Source: Atriophallophorus winterbourni (taxonomy: Eukaryota > Platyhelminthes > Trematoda > Plagiorchiida > Microphallidae). From it: a stretch of DNA of 64,000 nt. The stretch covers positions 18,903 to 82,902 of the forward strand of contig JACCGJ010012831.1 in the NCBI GenBank assembly GCA_013407085.1, read 5' to 3'. The notes under the pieces are model-generated. The model saw only the letters and a list, made by a program, of their open reading frames with translations, was not told the DNA's origin and made no database searches. The stretch's first letter is position 1. Each line of letters starts with the position of its first letter. The translations under genes were made by a program, and so were the position numbers. Below, piece after piece: positions 1 through 9,468 of this stretch.

Positions 1-520
1 ATCTGACCTCATGATATACTAATATATGCAGATATATAAGCAGATAACGGTTAAGGATATGGTCATATTGTAAAAATGATTATAAAACGCACGGGTACGA
101 TTAAGATGTGTAGCACCATATCTAAAGTCCGGTAAACTGACACTTGAATGGCCAGTTATCCAGAGAATACCATAAGACATCATGATATACTAATATGTGG
201 AGAAAGATGTGGAGTTAGAAACCTGGGATCCCATGAGAGCATAGAATATCTAGAAAAGAGTTTATCTTCAGGATTTGGGATAGTGAGTGAACGGTAAGAG
301 TTTTTACAAGTGTTTTAAATTTTCCTGTAGATGTGCACATACGGAAATGTAGAGGAAGAGAATTCCAAAGTTGTGCATATCTAATTAGGAAGAAGTTACG
401 TCTAACTTTAGCGCGAGACAAAGGCATATTCAATAGGCTTGTTCGATTACGCAGATCCTTATCGTTTCAATTCAGGTTTATATCGTAAACAAATGTCTCT
501 AAAAAATAGAAACCTCTAAA
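1..520 (-). mobile_element. LINE family C, 3' end (RT C-terminus and 3' UTR)
   Basis: Minus-strand tail of a CR1/Jockey-group LINE. Positions 433 to 215 encode the last part of the reverse transcriptase, with the LWNSLPLH block typical of these C-termini, and match the plus-strand copy near 46,860-47,060. Positions 214 to 1 are 3' UTR and align with 47,070-47,290. The piece appears to continue the copy at 1,509-3,175 and to be separated from it by the opposite-strand element at about 520-1,508. It is cut by the window edge. Non-functional remnant. Confidence 0.8.
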
Positions 521-1508
521 AAAATTATTTTTCTGATTAGATATTTATAACGCTGCTGTAGTGTCAGGTTACATAGGGTCTATGCATGTTTCGTCATAGG
601 TTGGGACTTGCATCACATTTTTCTATTTGTCACATTGCCTTCCATGACATTTTCTATACACCATTATGTATATATCTTATAAATGTCACATTTTTATCCA
701 AACTTGCAAAACAATAAAATCTACCAAAAAAATAAAAAAAAGTAAAAAAAAAACCTGAAAAACATTATGTTTTTAATGTACATTCTTATTTTTTAAATGA
801 TGAACTATTTTACTTTGATGACCTCTCACCATGATGGTGAAGAGAATATCTTTCATTATATTCCAGTGTCTTCGAATTCCGAACCATCAGTGAAACTGGC
901 TCGAAATCTATCCGCCCGAGATTTGTTCCATTTGCGATTCACTCTCCTGCAGATAACGAAAACCCGGCTGGTGAACACATTTTGGCTCGAATCGTCGACA
1001 ATTCTTCAAGAGTATTGTAGTACACAGCGTACCCTACTCCCATTCTTTTAACCACACTCTCTTTCATCCCCTAGAATTTCTTAGATTTTCTTATTCTGAT
1101 GGATTTATGTTCACTTTTCCATCCTTTCAAACAATCTCTCCGTAAAAAAACATAAATTGATACATATATAATTTATTTATCAATTTTTTTATGACAATTT
1201 ATTACAATTCACTTCACATTTTCCATAATTACCTTCCATTTATGTTCTCCATGTTTTCCCATCCTTGCAATTCGTAACTTCTGACAAAATTTAAATGAAT
1301 TCTCATTGTTATTCGACATGAAGATTTTTTTCTTACTTTCTGTATATTCGTTTCCATTATTGAACGGAAAAAAATGTTTAAAAATCCCGCTCACTTCGGT
1401 CATTTGCACCGTTATATTTTTTTCTTTTGCTGTTCCAATTTTGATAAACTGATCATGTATTACATGCCTTGGATATCCAAGAATATATATTATAATTATA
1501 ATTATAAT
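520..1508 (+). mobile_element. 5'-truncated C-type LINE, 3' UTR only
   Basis: Contains only 3' UTR. The hairpin CTCTCACC-ATGAT-GGTGAAGAG at 823-844 is the one that follows the RT stop codon in other copies here. About 640 bases later comes the terminal block TGATCATG...CATGCCTTGG near 1,450-1,475 and an (ATTATA)-like tail at about 1,485-1,508. The layout and spacing match 47,410-48,120. It lies head to head inside the minus-strand C copy, so a later insertion is the simplest reading. No target-site duplication is evident. The short ORF at 797-1,051 is UTR and not a gene. Confidence 0.7.
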
Positions 1509-3175
1509 CGCGAAGTGCATGCCAGACTGAAGCTTAACTCTCTGTTGAGTAATGATTCGGAAGAAAAGAAGCAGATTCAGACTAATTCTGCGTAGCCATA
1601 GTGGTTCGACACTCAGCAAATTACACCTTCCATGATAAAGCAAGGGGTTAGAATAGACCAAAGTTATTCTGGTGAAAGTACGTTGAAGTCTCTCTAAGAG
1701 AAATCAATCACGGCTACCCATGTGGGACTAGATGATATTACAATAATCAAGAATTGACAGGACCTTTGTTTTATATAGCGCAATTTTACTTTCGCGTGAG
1801 AGGAATTTATGGTTAATTGATGCAATTTTTTTGTCGTGCTCTCGTGAGGAGATGTCTTGCTTGCTCATTAAAGTTGAGAGCAGAGAAATATCTAAATCCG
1901 AAGTACATAACTTCTGCAGAAGGAGTTATGGTTGAGCCATTTAATGTTAGTGTGTCACAGGGGATAAGGCAGCGTAATCCCATATACTGTGTATTAGGAG
2001 CCGGATATTCTGATCCGAATTGTGCGTCACAGCTTCAGAGAGATGCAACATCACTGGTAACGGATATCAGAGTGTGTGGCATTGCATTAGGTGGAAATGA
2101 TAGGACGACGTTTATGTCATCAGCAAAGATAAAGAGTTTAGAGTAATTCACAACAATTTGCAGATCATTAACATACATTAGAAAAAGAAGCGAGCCTAGA
2201 ACGCTGCCATGATTTACGCGACTTGGAATCGGCTGATTAGGTAGAGTAATATCGTTAACGTTAACTAAAAAAGTACGATCAAACAGGAGAGAAAATAACA
2301 TGCCTAATAAACTCCCATGAATACCTAAATATGATAACTTCAAAAAGATTAGCTTATTGCGAACCTGATCGGAAGCCTTGCTCATGTCTAGGAATACAAT
2401 AATCACTGATAATCCTTGGTCTAGTGAATTGGTTATATGTTCTACATATTCCAACTGGCAGGTTACAAAAGCTTTTGGTTTAGGTAACCATGTCGACTGA
2501 TTAGGACGCATCTGAGCCAATGTAGTCCAACAAAGATTTCTTAATTACCTTTTTAAATAACCTAGAGAGAATAGGAGTATGATTAATGGAGAGAGTTCCG
2601 AATTACCAGGTTATAAACTAGGGATAATGACCGAGTGTTTCCAATGAAATGGAAAAATTCTAGATTGGAGAGAATTATTGAAAAAATCAATTAGAGTAAG
2701 AAAAACGTTTAACTGCAGTTGTGTAAGATGGCTGAGAAAAAACCTACACCATCGGGCTTGTTAAATTTTTTACTTCGACGAGAAATATCTTTTCACTTCT
2801 TGTGAAGTCAAAGTTAAGGATTAAATAGTATTTAAGGGAACGTTATTGTTTGCCAATGAATGGTAAATGTTATTATTAAATGATCTACTGAAAAATGAAG
2901 AGAAAGCCTGACTTATTGTGGGCGGGTCAGTAGTAACTACATCCTTATCATCTTTTTCATATATAATTGAAGAAATGTCACGTTCAAATGGGATACATCT
3001 ATTCTTTGTAAGAGAATTCAAGGACACAGTCTTTGAGTCAATGCTTGAAGCCTTTCTTTCTTGACGCTCTAGAAAGCGATTTTTATTACATGGGAGAGAA
3101 TTACAGCTTATGTCGTTGTATAACAGAGAGAAAAGTCAAACTTTTGATTCGCAATAGTAGGGAGTCTAGGGAGAA
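1509..3175 (-). pseudogene. LINE family C reverse transcriptase (copy C1)
   Basis: Minus-strand RT. Positions 2,520-2,035 hold the palm domain in one frame: VFLDMSKASD (first metal-binding Asp, about residues 42-51), a GSVLG block, and FADD at about residues 132-135, so the catalytic residues are kept. The linker N-terminal to RT is at 3,027-2,821. The C-terminal thumb lies at 1,661-1,509 in another frame and then runs into the tail of the neighbouring insertion. Frameshifts and stops separate the parts. The paralogue at 45,187-47,064 has the same order. It cannot encode a full ORF2 protein. Confidence 0.85.
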
Positions 3176-3688
3176 AAGAATCACGCCTCCCCATGTGGGA
3201 ATATATGATATTACAATAATGAAGAATTAACAGGTCATTCATTTTATATAGTGCAATTTTACTTTCACGTAAGAGGAATTTATGGTTAATTAAACCAAAG
3301 TTTTGTCGTGCACACGTGAGGAGATGTCTTGCTTGCTCATTAAAGTTCAGAGAAGAGGAATACCTAAATCCGAGATCCCTAACTTCTGCAGAAGGAGTTA
3401 TGGTTGAGCCATTTATTGTAAGTGTGTCACAGGGAATTAAGCAGCGTAATCCCATATAGTGTGTCTAAAGAGCCGAAAATTCTAATCCCCATTGTGCGCT
3501 CCAGCTTGATAGAGATGCAAGATCAGTGTTAAGGGATATCAAAGTTTGTGACATTTCATTAGGTGGAAATGATAGGACGACTTTTATGTCATCAGCGAAG
3601 ATAAAGAGTTTAGAGTGGTTCACAACATTTTGCAGATCATTAACATAGATGAGAAAAAGAAGGGGGCCCAGAACGCTGCTCTGAATTA
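3176..3688 (-). pseudogene. Second LINE family C RT fragment (copy C2)
   Basis: From 3,688 leftward it encodes SSVLGPLLFLIYVNDLQ, then FADDIKVV (intact catalytic FADD), then RDLGFRYSSSLNFNEQ and the following palm/thumb segment, ending near 3,180 where the 5' end of copy C1 begins. It therefore duplicates a part of RT that C1 also carries, so it is a separate copy abutting C1. It is truncated at both ends. The ORF covering 3,731-3,465 fuses a stub of family F ORF1 to this RT only by read-through across the junction. Confidence 0.75.
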
Positions 3689-3768
3689 AAAGAAGCGTAT
3701 CCGTGTCCTGCTGGTTTATAAATTCTACCAAGATCGGACAAGCGCTACTTACAGTTGGGTTCCACCGG
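3689..3768 (-). pseudogene. Family F ORF1 fragment, part 1 (split by B insertion)
   Basis: About 80 bases match the ORF1 region of family F at 39,250-39,330 (same strand) and 50,175-50,270 (opposite strand), including the segment read as VEFINQ. The match stops at the sequence TTCCACCGG and resumes at about 5,344, after a complete 3'-end B element. The two halves are thus one F copy interrupted by B. Confidence 0.75.
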
Positions 3769-5343
3769 TTTGTGGTTCAAATCTTTTCTTACTGGTCGCA
3801 CCTTTTCGGTAGATATAAGTGGCTACATTTCTAAAACTTTGCCAATTCCAAGCGGAGTCATACAAGGAAGCGTTCTAGGTCCACTAATCTTCATGATATT
3901 CATCAACGATATACTATCTGTCATAACACACTGTAAAATCTTTTTGTTCGCAGATGATATAAAAGTCGCCATAGCCTTCCCATCTAACCAGAAAAACGAA
4001 TTTATATCAAAATTGAACTGAGACCTGGATGCTCTACTTCAATGAAGTATTCGAAACGGTCTTGAGTTCTCCACCAATAAATCAACTCTCATAAATTTCA
4101 ACTGTATCATACCAAAAGATTCGATCATCCTAAATAATACACCACTACAACCAGCACAATGTGTACGTGATTTAGGTTATCGATATTCTGGATCACTTAC
4201 ATTTCATGAACAAATTTGCTACTTAATTTCTAAAACAAAAAAGAATATAGGTTTACTTCATAGATTCATCTCTCTGCCCCAGTGCAAGCTAGGACTTTAC
4301 AAGTTACATACACTACCTTTATCAGATTACTGCAACATTATATCTAGTAACATTACTCGGTCTGATAGCTATGCTTCAGAAGGCATCCAACGTTCTTTCA
4401 CACGATCCATTACCACCAGTTCGGATAAGCATTCATATAAGGAAAGATGTCAGATCCTAGGATTGGAACCGTTATGGTTTCGAAGAATAAAACAAAATTT
4501 TATACTTTTTTACAGAATATTGACAAAAGATATGATCGACATTAATTTACAATTAGATTTCAAAAACTCTGGAGTATATAATCTTCGACACAAAAATAAA
4601 ATATGTATACCGAAAATCCACAATCGTATACGGAGCGATTTTTTTATTCATAAATATTCTCGTTTATGAAATTTTCTTCCTAATGATATAAGATTAAGCA
4701 CTTCACAAACTGAATTCAAAAAGCAACTCAACTCTTTTTTATCTCCGGGATAATTAGGTAAGCTATTTCTAATTAATACAACTATAGGTAATTCATACTT
4801 ATACGGCATAAAAGGCTTTTAATATTTTTTCAGCAATAAAAAATTTTAAAGTGACTTATAACTTTTTTCTTGAGAATTTACTTTTCAGAATTGTTGGAAA
4901 TTCAACAAAATACACTCTCGCAATTCTTGAAAGGGCGATGAAATTCATATCTCCGTGACCCGATGAAGTGGAATTCCTATACAATTATCTGCGTATGAAG
5001 TTGCATTTGGAAAATCATACATGAATAAACATTGCGGTCTAGACCTACCCAAACTGTAATTAACCCATTTTAAACAATTACTGTCGTACTCGGTAAAAAC
5101 ATGAATTTTCATCATTTATTTTTTCAATATCTTATCAACTTCATGTTTTAAACAAGCTACCATCTGTACAAATGTTATCCTTTTTTCTACGGTTGTTAAC
5201 AGAAAAAATGTATTTATGTTTGACCTTAACATTTGTATAATTACCGTTTTATGTGATGTACTCATTCATGAAAAAAAATAATCATGCATGGCATGACTTG
5301 GTGTATCCAGGAATATACATTACTATTATTAATATTATTATTA
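3769..5343 (+). mobile_element. LINE family B, 5'-truncated, with 3' UTR and tail
   Basis: The RT begins inside the palm: GVIQGSVLGPLIF, then FADDIKVA (catalytic FADD), continuing with in-frame stops to the C-terminal LWFRRIKQNF...NKICIPKIHNR block near 4,460-4,670. The 3' UTR runs to the conserved end TGATGTACTCATTCATG...ATCATGCATGGCATGACTTGG at about 5,255-5,300 and an (ATT)-rich tail to 5,343. It is the same family as 39,590-43,430 (plus) and 28,948-30,320 (minus). It sits inside a family F ORF1 copy. No target-site duplication could be seen. Confidence 0.85.
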
Positions 5344-6060
5344 ATACACGATGGACCTTTTTTACCTAAAAGTTAATTAGCCCTGCCATGCGCAAAATGT
5401 CTTGAACCCTGGAACGCTCTATTTGGTGCCGGAATTTGCTTTCGCGAATCAGCAGCTCTTCCCTATTTAGGATGAGGAGAGCACGACATGGCCTTGTTTC
5501 CGCCATTTTATGGGGTGCAGCAAGCCTACTAACTCGCTTAGCTAAGGCATTTATTTGCCTTTCTAAAGCAACGTAGTTAGCTTGGTGTGATTTTACCGGA
5601 CATTAATCGTTATCGACGGTTTTCTTTTTAGGGTTCTTCCCCCCTGTGTTGCTTTCTGATTCTTACCGATGGTACTGCGGCAGGGCCGGGTTTCGTTGAC
5701 GGGGTGTTTTTACCTCGACCTCGGCGTACGACAACGGAGAATTCTTACTATTTGCTACAACATTGTTCAAACTACTAGCAGAGGTCCTCAGGAATACTTC
5801 CCTTGTGTTTCTTTACACTCCAGCATACCCATTCCATGAAACTATTTTTACAATACATTTCGTAATGATTGGCAAGAATACCAGAGCATTTTGGATGCGC
5901 CCATCTCTGGCACACATCACAAGCTATGCCTTTTACTACTTTTTTACCACATTCGATTGAAATGCAGGGATATGAAACTTTAGGCATAGTTCGATTTCTT
6001 AAAAATTTGAATAACAATATATATATATCTATATATATATATATATATATAAATTTTCAA
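5344..6060 (-). pseudogene. Family F ORF1 fragment, part 2, with PHD-like zinc finger
   Basis: Minus-strand ORF1 of a CR1-group LINE. At 6,017-5,775 the reading frame shows a cysteine/histidine pattern: C-x4-C..., then C-x2-C, WAH, KC and a late WxCW, which resembles a PHD/RING-like finger of the type reported in some CR1 ORF1 proteins. Equivalent sequence lies at 49,600-49,700 (plus). The rest, down to 5,344, matches 39,331-39,500. Stops are frequent. The 5' side contains an AT dinucleotide run that is also present in the 49.5-kb copy. Confidence 0.7.
6018..6050. repeat. (AT)n microsatellite
   Basis: A near-pure AT run with one interruption, located at the 5' side of family F ORF1. The F copy at 49.5 kb has an AT run in the same place, so it is probably part of the element and not a chance microsatellite. 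Confidence 0.8.
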
Positions 6061-6147
6061 AAACGTAATAGAATATGTTGATTATAGTTACGATAAATTG
6101 ATTACCAATTTACAGCAAAATCAGAGAACAGCGATTTGGAAATAGAT

Positions 6148-6205
6148 TATGTGGAAGAGCGTGAAAGATACAACCAAGTTGAACGTACCGCGAGACAAAG
6201 TTCCA
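6148..6205 (-). repeat. Fragment of repeat X, 3' end
   Basis: Short match to the left end of the X copy at 32,395-32,440, sharing ACAACCAAGTTGAACGTACC. It directly adjoins the tail of the A composite element that starts at 6,206, suggesting that X was the insertion target. Confidence 0.6.
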
Positions 6206-8395
6206 AGTTCAGTTTATTTCAGTTCAGTTCAGTTGCACAGGACAGTAAGTGGTGAACGAAACTATCGAGCGTCCAGAATTTCTTTCGGTGGAAAGCTGCA
6301 GAGAAGCAACTTCCACTGCCAAAGCGTTTCTTATCATTGTGATTTAGATATCCTCGACGATCGCGATGCCAAGGGATTATCCGGGTTGTATTTAGGAAGC
6401 ACCTCGTTATGAATGATGCTGGAAAGATGAGAATACATTTCTCTTCAGCAGTACGGTGAGAGGTTAGCTAAAGAAGAGTTGTTCATTAAACAAACAGAAC
6501 TTCAGCATTTACTTACTTACCAAACCACGCTAAAAATGTTGAACTACCTAATCTTGCATAAAAATTAGAGGGTGAATTCAGGAAAAAGCTTACCCTAGAT
6601 GCGGTCAAAACCCTGCTTAAAACTTACGACAGAACTGCAGGGTATAAGTACTTCTGGAAGCCAGTTTCAGAAATTTACCACCCTGAGGCATAAAAAGTCA
6701 CCTTTCACGCGTAAGTGAGAAAAGATCTAGGGACGTAAGGTTTCCCTCGCTGACCCTCAATCATGCGAGTTGCGAGACGCTGTACTCTTTCGAGTTGAAC
6801 AATAACCTACTTGTAGTAAGGGCACCACGCCTGGACACAATATTCTAAATGCGGCCGAACTAACGCCTTGTGAAAGGGCAGGAATTCACCGGGTCTTCTG
6901 CTGGATAACACGGATCGCGGCCGAAAAAGAACTTTGCGAGCACGTTGAGCTGCAGCACAGCATTGGTCCTCTCATTTAAAGTCAGTCTTAACTAGTACTT
7001 CCAAATCCTTAACAAGCTGTGTGGCGCTATCACTGAGATAATTGCCCGACACCTGAACTGAAATCTCATCAACCAGTGCTGACAAGAGTTGGCTCTTGTT
7101 AAGGTTCAGTGGGAGGTACCACTGGTATGACCAGTTTATAACCCGCTGAAGGTCGTGCATCATTATATATTCATCCGTTTATCCGATGAATTTCACATCA
7201 TCCGCGAAAATTAAGCATAGGCAATTCAATGCAGAGGACAAGTCATCGATGAAAATCAGGAATAGAAGAGGACCAAGTACCGAATCTTGGGGTGCAGCAC
7301 TGATCACGTCGGTTTTATTCGACAGCCTAGATCCTACCCTAATTTGGAATGTCGTACCTGTCAGAGAGGCCTTTATTCAAGCAAGTAGACTACTCCGGAT
7401 GCCTTTTGCTGCTAGCTTAATCTCTAGAAGGCGGTGGTTTATGGAATCAAAAGCCTTGCTGAAGTCTAGGTAGAGGGATTCGACAGGCTCTCCTTCATCC
7501 ATCATTTTAGTGGCAGTATTGAGAAAACAAAAAGGTTTGTCAGGCAGGATCTAACCTTGAGAAATCCATGCTGAATTACACTCAACAGAGAATGTCGACA
7601 AAGATGCTGACAGATTTTGTCACGCAGCAGTTTTTCCATTACTATCGAGACGATGCTAGTCAGGCTGACAGGTCTATAGTTCCCAACAGTCGAGCTGCAA
7701 ACACCCATGTGTATTGGCACGATTATAGCTTATTTCCACTCACTAGGAACCACTCTCATGTTAAAGCATGAATTGAAGAGCTTGCATAAGGGTTCCGTAA
7801 GCACTGGGGCAAGATTCTTTAGCATAATCGAGTAGATACCATCTGGTCTCTCAGTTTGTTGACACAAACATGGATAATTGTTTCATACACCTCGGATTCC
7901 ATGAAGGACAACTCATCTAGTGCAGGAGTGCCAGATGGTAGATTGAGCGAGCTAGACGGAGCATTTAGAGAATTATCACGTCTCTGAACGCCACTGAAGA
8001 ACCTAGAGAAAAACGTCGCCTTAGACAGGTCAGTATCGGCTAATTTTCCGTCCTCCATATTTAAATCTCCAATGTTTTTCCTGGTTTTTCCTCTTGATTG
8101 AGCGTAGCTATAAAATCTTCTGGGATCAGACTTAGCATCTCAAGCTAAGGATAACTCAAACTCCTGTTCAAGCAAACGCTGTATTTTAACACAAGCGTTC
8201 CGAGCGGTTTGTATCGGACTCAAGAACCAGAAGTGAGAGAAAGCTTATATTGCCGCCATAAAGGATCTCGTTTACGGGTAGACCGACGAACTCGAGGAGT
8301 CCACCACGGCGGCCTATGATACTTGTTCACGACTTGCAGCCGAGCGTTGTTGTCTTGTAACTCCTTAAGAAACTGACAAATTCTATCCCAGTTTT
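6206..8395 (-). mobile_element. LINE family A, 3' part (linker, RT, 3' UTR): composite copy 1
   Basis: Minus strand. From right to left: the endonuclease-RT linker with the YHRPPWWTPRVRR block (about 8,340-8,270), linker, RT start NYRPVSLTSIVSIVMEKLLR at 7,720-7,600, palm pieces with a GSVLGPLLFL-like block (here damaged to QDSVLG) near 7,280 and ADDVKF near 7,200, then thumb and C-terminus to about 6,650. The 3' UTR has the hairpin at 6,441-6,462 and a (CTGAA)n tail at 6,206-6,235. Many stops; dead. The right edge joins family B at exactly the same place as in the copy at 28,947. Confidence 0.85.
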
Positions 8396-9090
8396 TTTCA
8401 TGCCATGCATGATCATTTGTTTTCATGAATAAGTACATCAAATGAAACGGTTAATATACAAATGTTAAAGTCCAACATAAAAACATTCTTTGTTGTTAAC
8501 AACCGTAAAAATAGTTGGATAACATTTGTACAGATGGTAGCTTATTGGAAACATAAAGCTGATAGAATATTGGAAAAATAAATGATAAAAGTTCATGTTT
8601 TTAACGAATACAGTACTAATTGTTTAAAATGGGTTAATTACAGCTTGAATGGGTCAGAATCACAATGTTTATTTATGTATGATGTTCCAAATGCAACTTT
8701 AAACGCAGATATGCTTATAAGGAATTCACTTCATCGGGTCACGGAGATATGAAAGGTATCGCCATTTCAAGAATTGTGAGAGTGTATTTTGTTGAATTTC
8801 AACAATTCTGAAAACAAATTCTGAAGAAAAACGTTGTATGTCACTTTAAAATTTTTAATAGCTAAAAATAATAGAAGCGTTTTATGCAGTATAAGTATAA
8901 ATTAGCTATAATTGTATTATTAATAAATAGCTTACCTGATTTTTCCGAAGATAAAAATGATTTGAGTTGCTTTCCGACTTCAGTTTGTGAAGTGCTCAAT
9001 CTTTTAATATTAGGAAGTAAATTCCATAGACGAGAACATTTATAAATAAACAAATCTTTTCATACACGATTGTGGATTTTCGGTATACAT
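8396..9090 (-). mobile_element. LINE family B 3' segment, 5'-truncated: composite copy 1
   Basis: Minus-strand B sequence from the GCATGGCATGA 3' block at about 8,396-8,410 through the 3' UTR to the RT C-terminus. It parallels 28,948-29,640 almost base for base. Homology stops near 9,090, in the codons for the IPKIHNR block. The ORF at 8,441-8,220 is a junction artefact: its first residues are B 3' UTR and the rest is A linker. Confidence 0.85.
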
Positions 9091-9392
9091 AATTTGAATA
9101 AAGAAACTGAATAAAACGTTCACTATTTTGATGACTAGGCACTTTTTTATATGCTCCGATTGACGATTGTGCAATATGCATTCGATGGGTGTGAGGTACT
9201 TTGCCTGGTTTCAGTAGAAGACGAAAACAAATGACTGCCAAATCGTACAACATAATGACCCAGCATACTTAGTGTGGTCCTTAAATTTCAAATTCTTTTA
9301 ACCAGATTGTGACAATTCAGCACGAAATATGGTACTGAGAACTCATTAAAACATGCTGCAGGGAAGAAAAACAAATCTACTGTGCGCTAAAA
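9091..9392. other. Unassigned stretch downstream of the candidate gene
   Basis: No match to any other part of the window was found. A minus-strand ORF (9,253 leftwards) covers part of it but then runs into the B element and has no family I recognise. It would contain the 3' UTR of the candidate micro-exon gene. No AATAAA is present on the minus strand; the only near variant noticed is TATAAA at 9,151-9,146. Confidence 0.4.
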
Positions 9393-9468
9393 TTACATAC
9401 TTATTGTTCGGATGCGTCTTTGGCTTCGTTGTCGCGCAGTTTGATTCGTTGGTATCGGAAGTTCATTG
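9393..9468 (-). CDS. MEG-like terminal exon with stop codon
   Basis: Acceptor TTATTTTTTCGATTGCAG at 9,486-9,469. After one base completing a split codon, the shared phase reads 24 codons, ending RQRSQRRIRTISM and a TAA at 9,395-9,393. The tail is strongly basic. A GTATGT just before the stop could also act as a donor, giving a 68-nt asymmetric internal exon; I prefer the terminal reading because it ends the frame directly. Confidence 0.55.

Noticed and set aside
797..1051. 84-codon plus-strand ORF
   Set aside because: It covers the hairpin and 3' UTR of a LINE and has no protein features.
1509..3030. Segmental duplication with 45,187-46,830
   Set aside because: Similarity is limited to the family C element and the flanks differ, so separate retrotransposon copies explain it.
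8220..8441. ORF starting MMYLFMKTNDHAW, seemingly a small gene with a twin at 28,990
   Set aside because: It spans the B 3' UTR / A linker junction in both copies; the start is non-coding element sequence.
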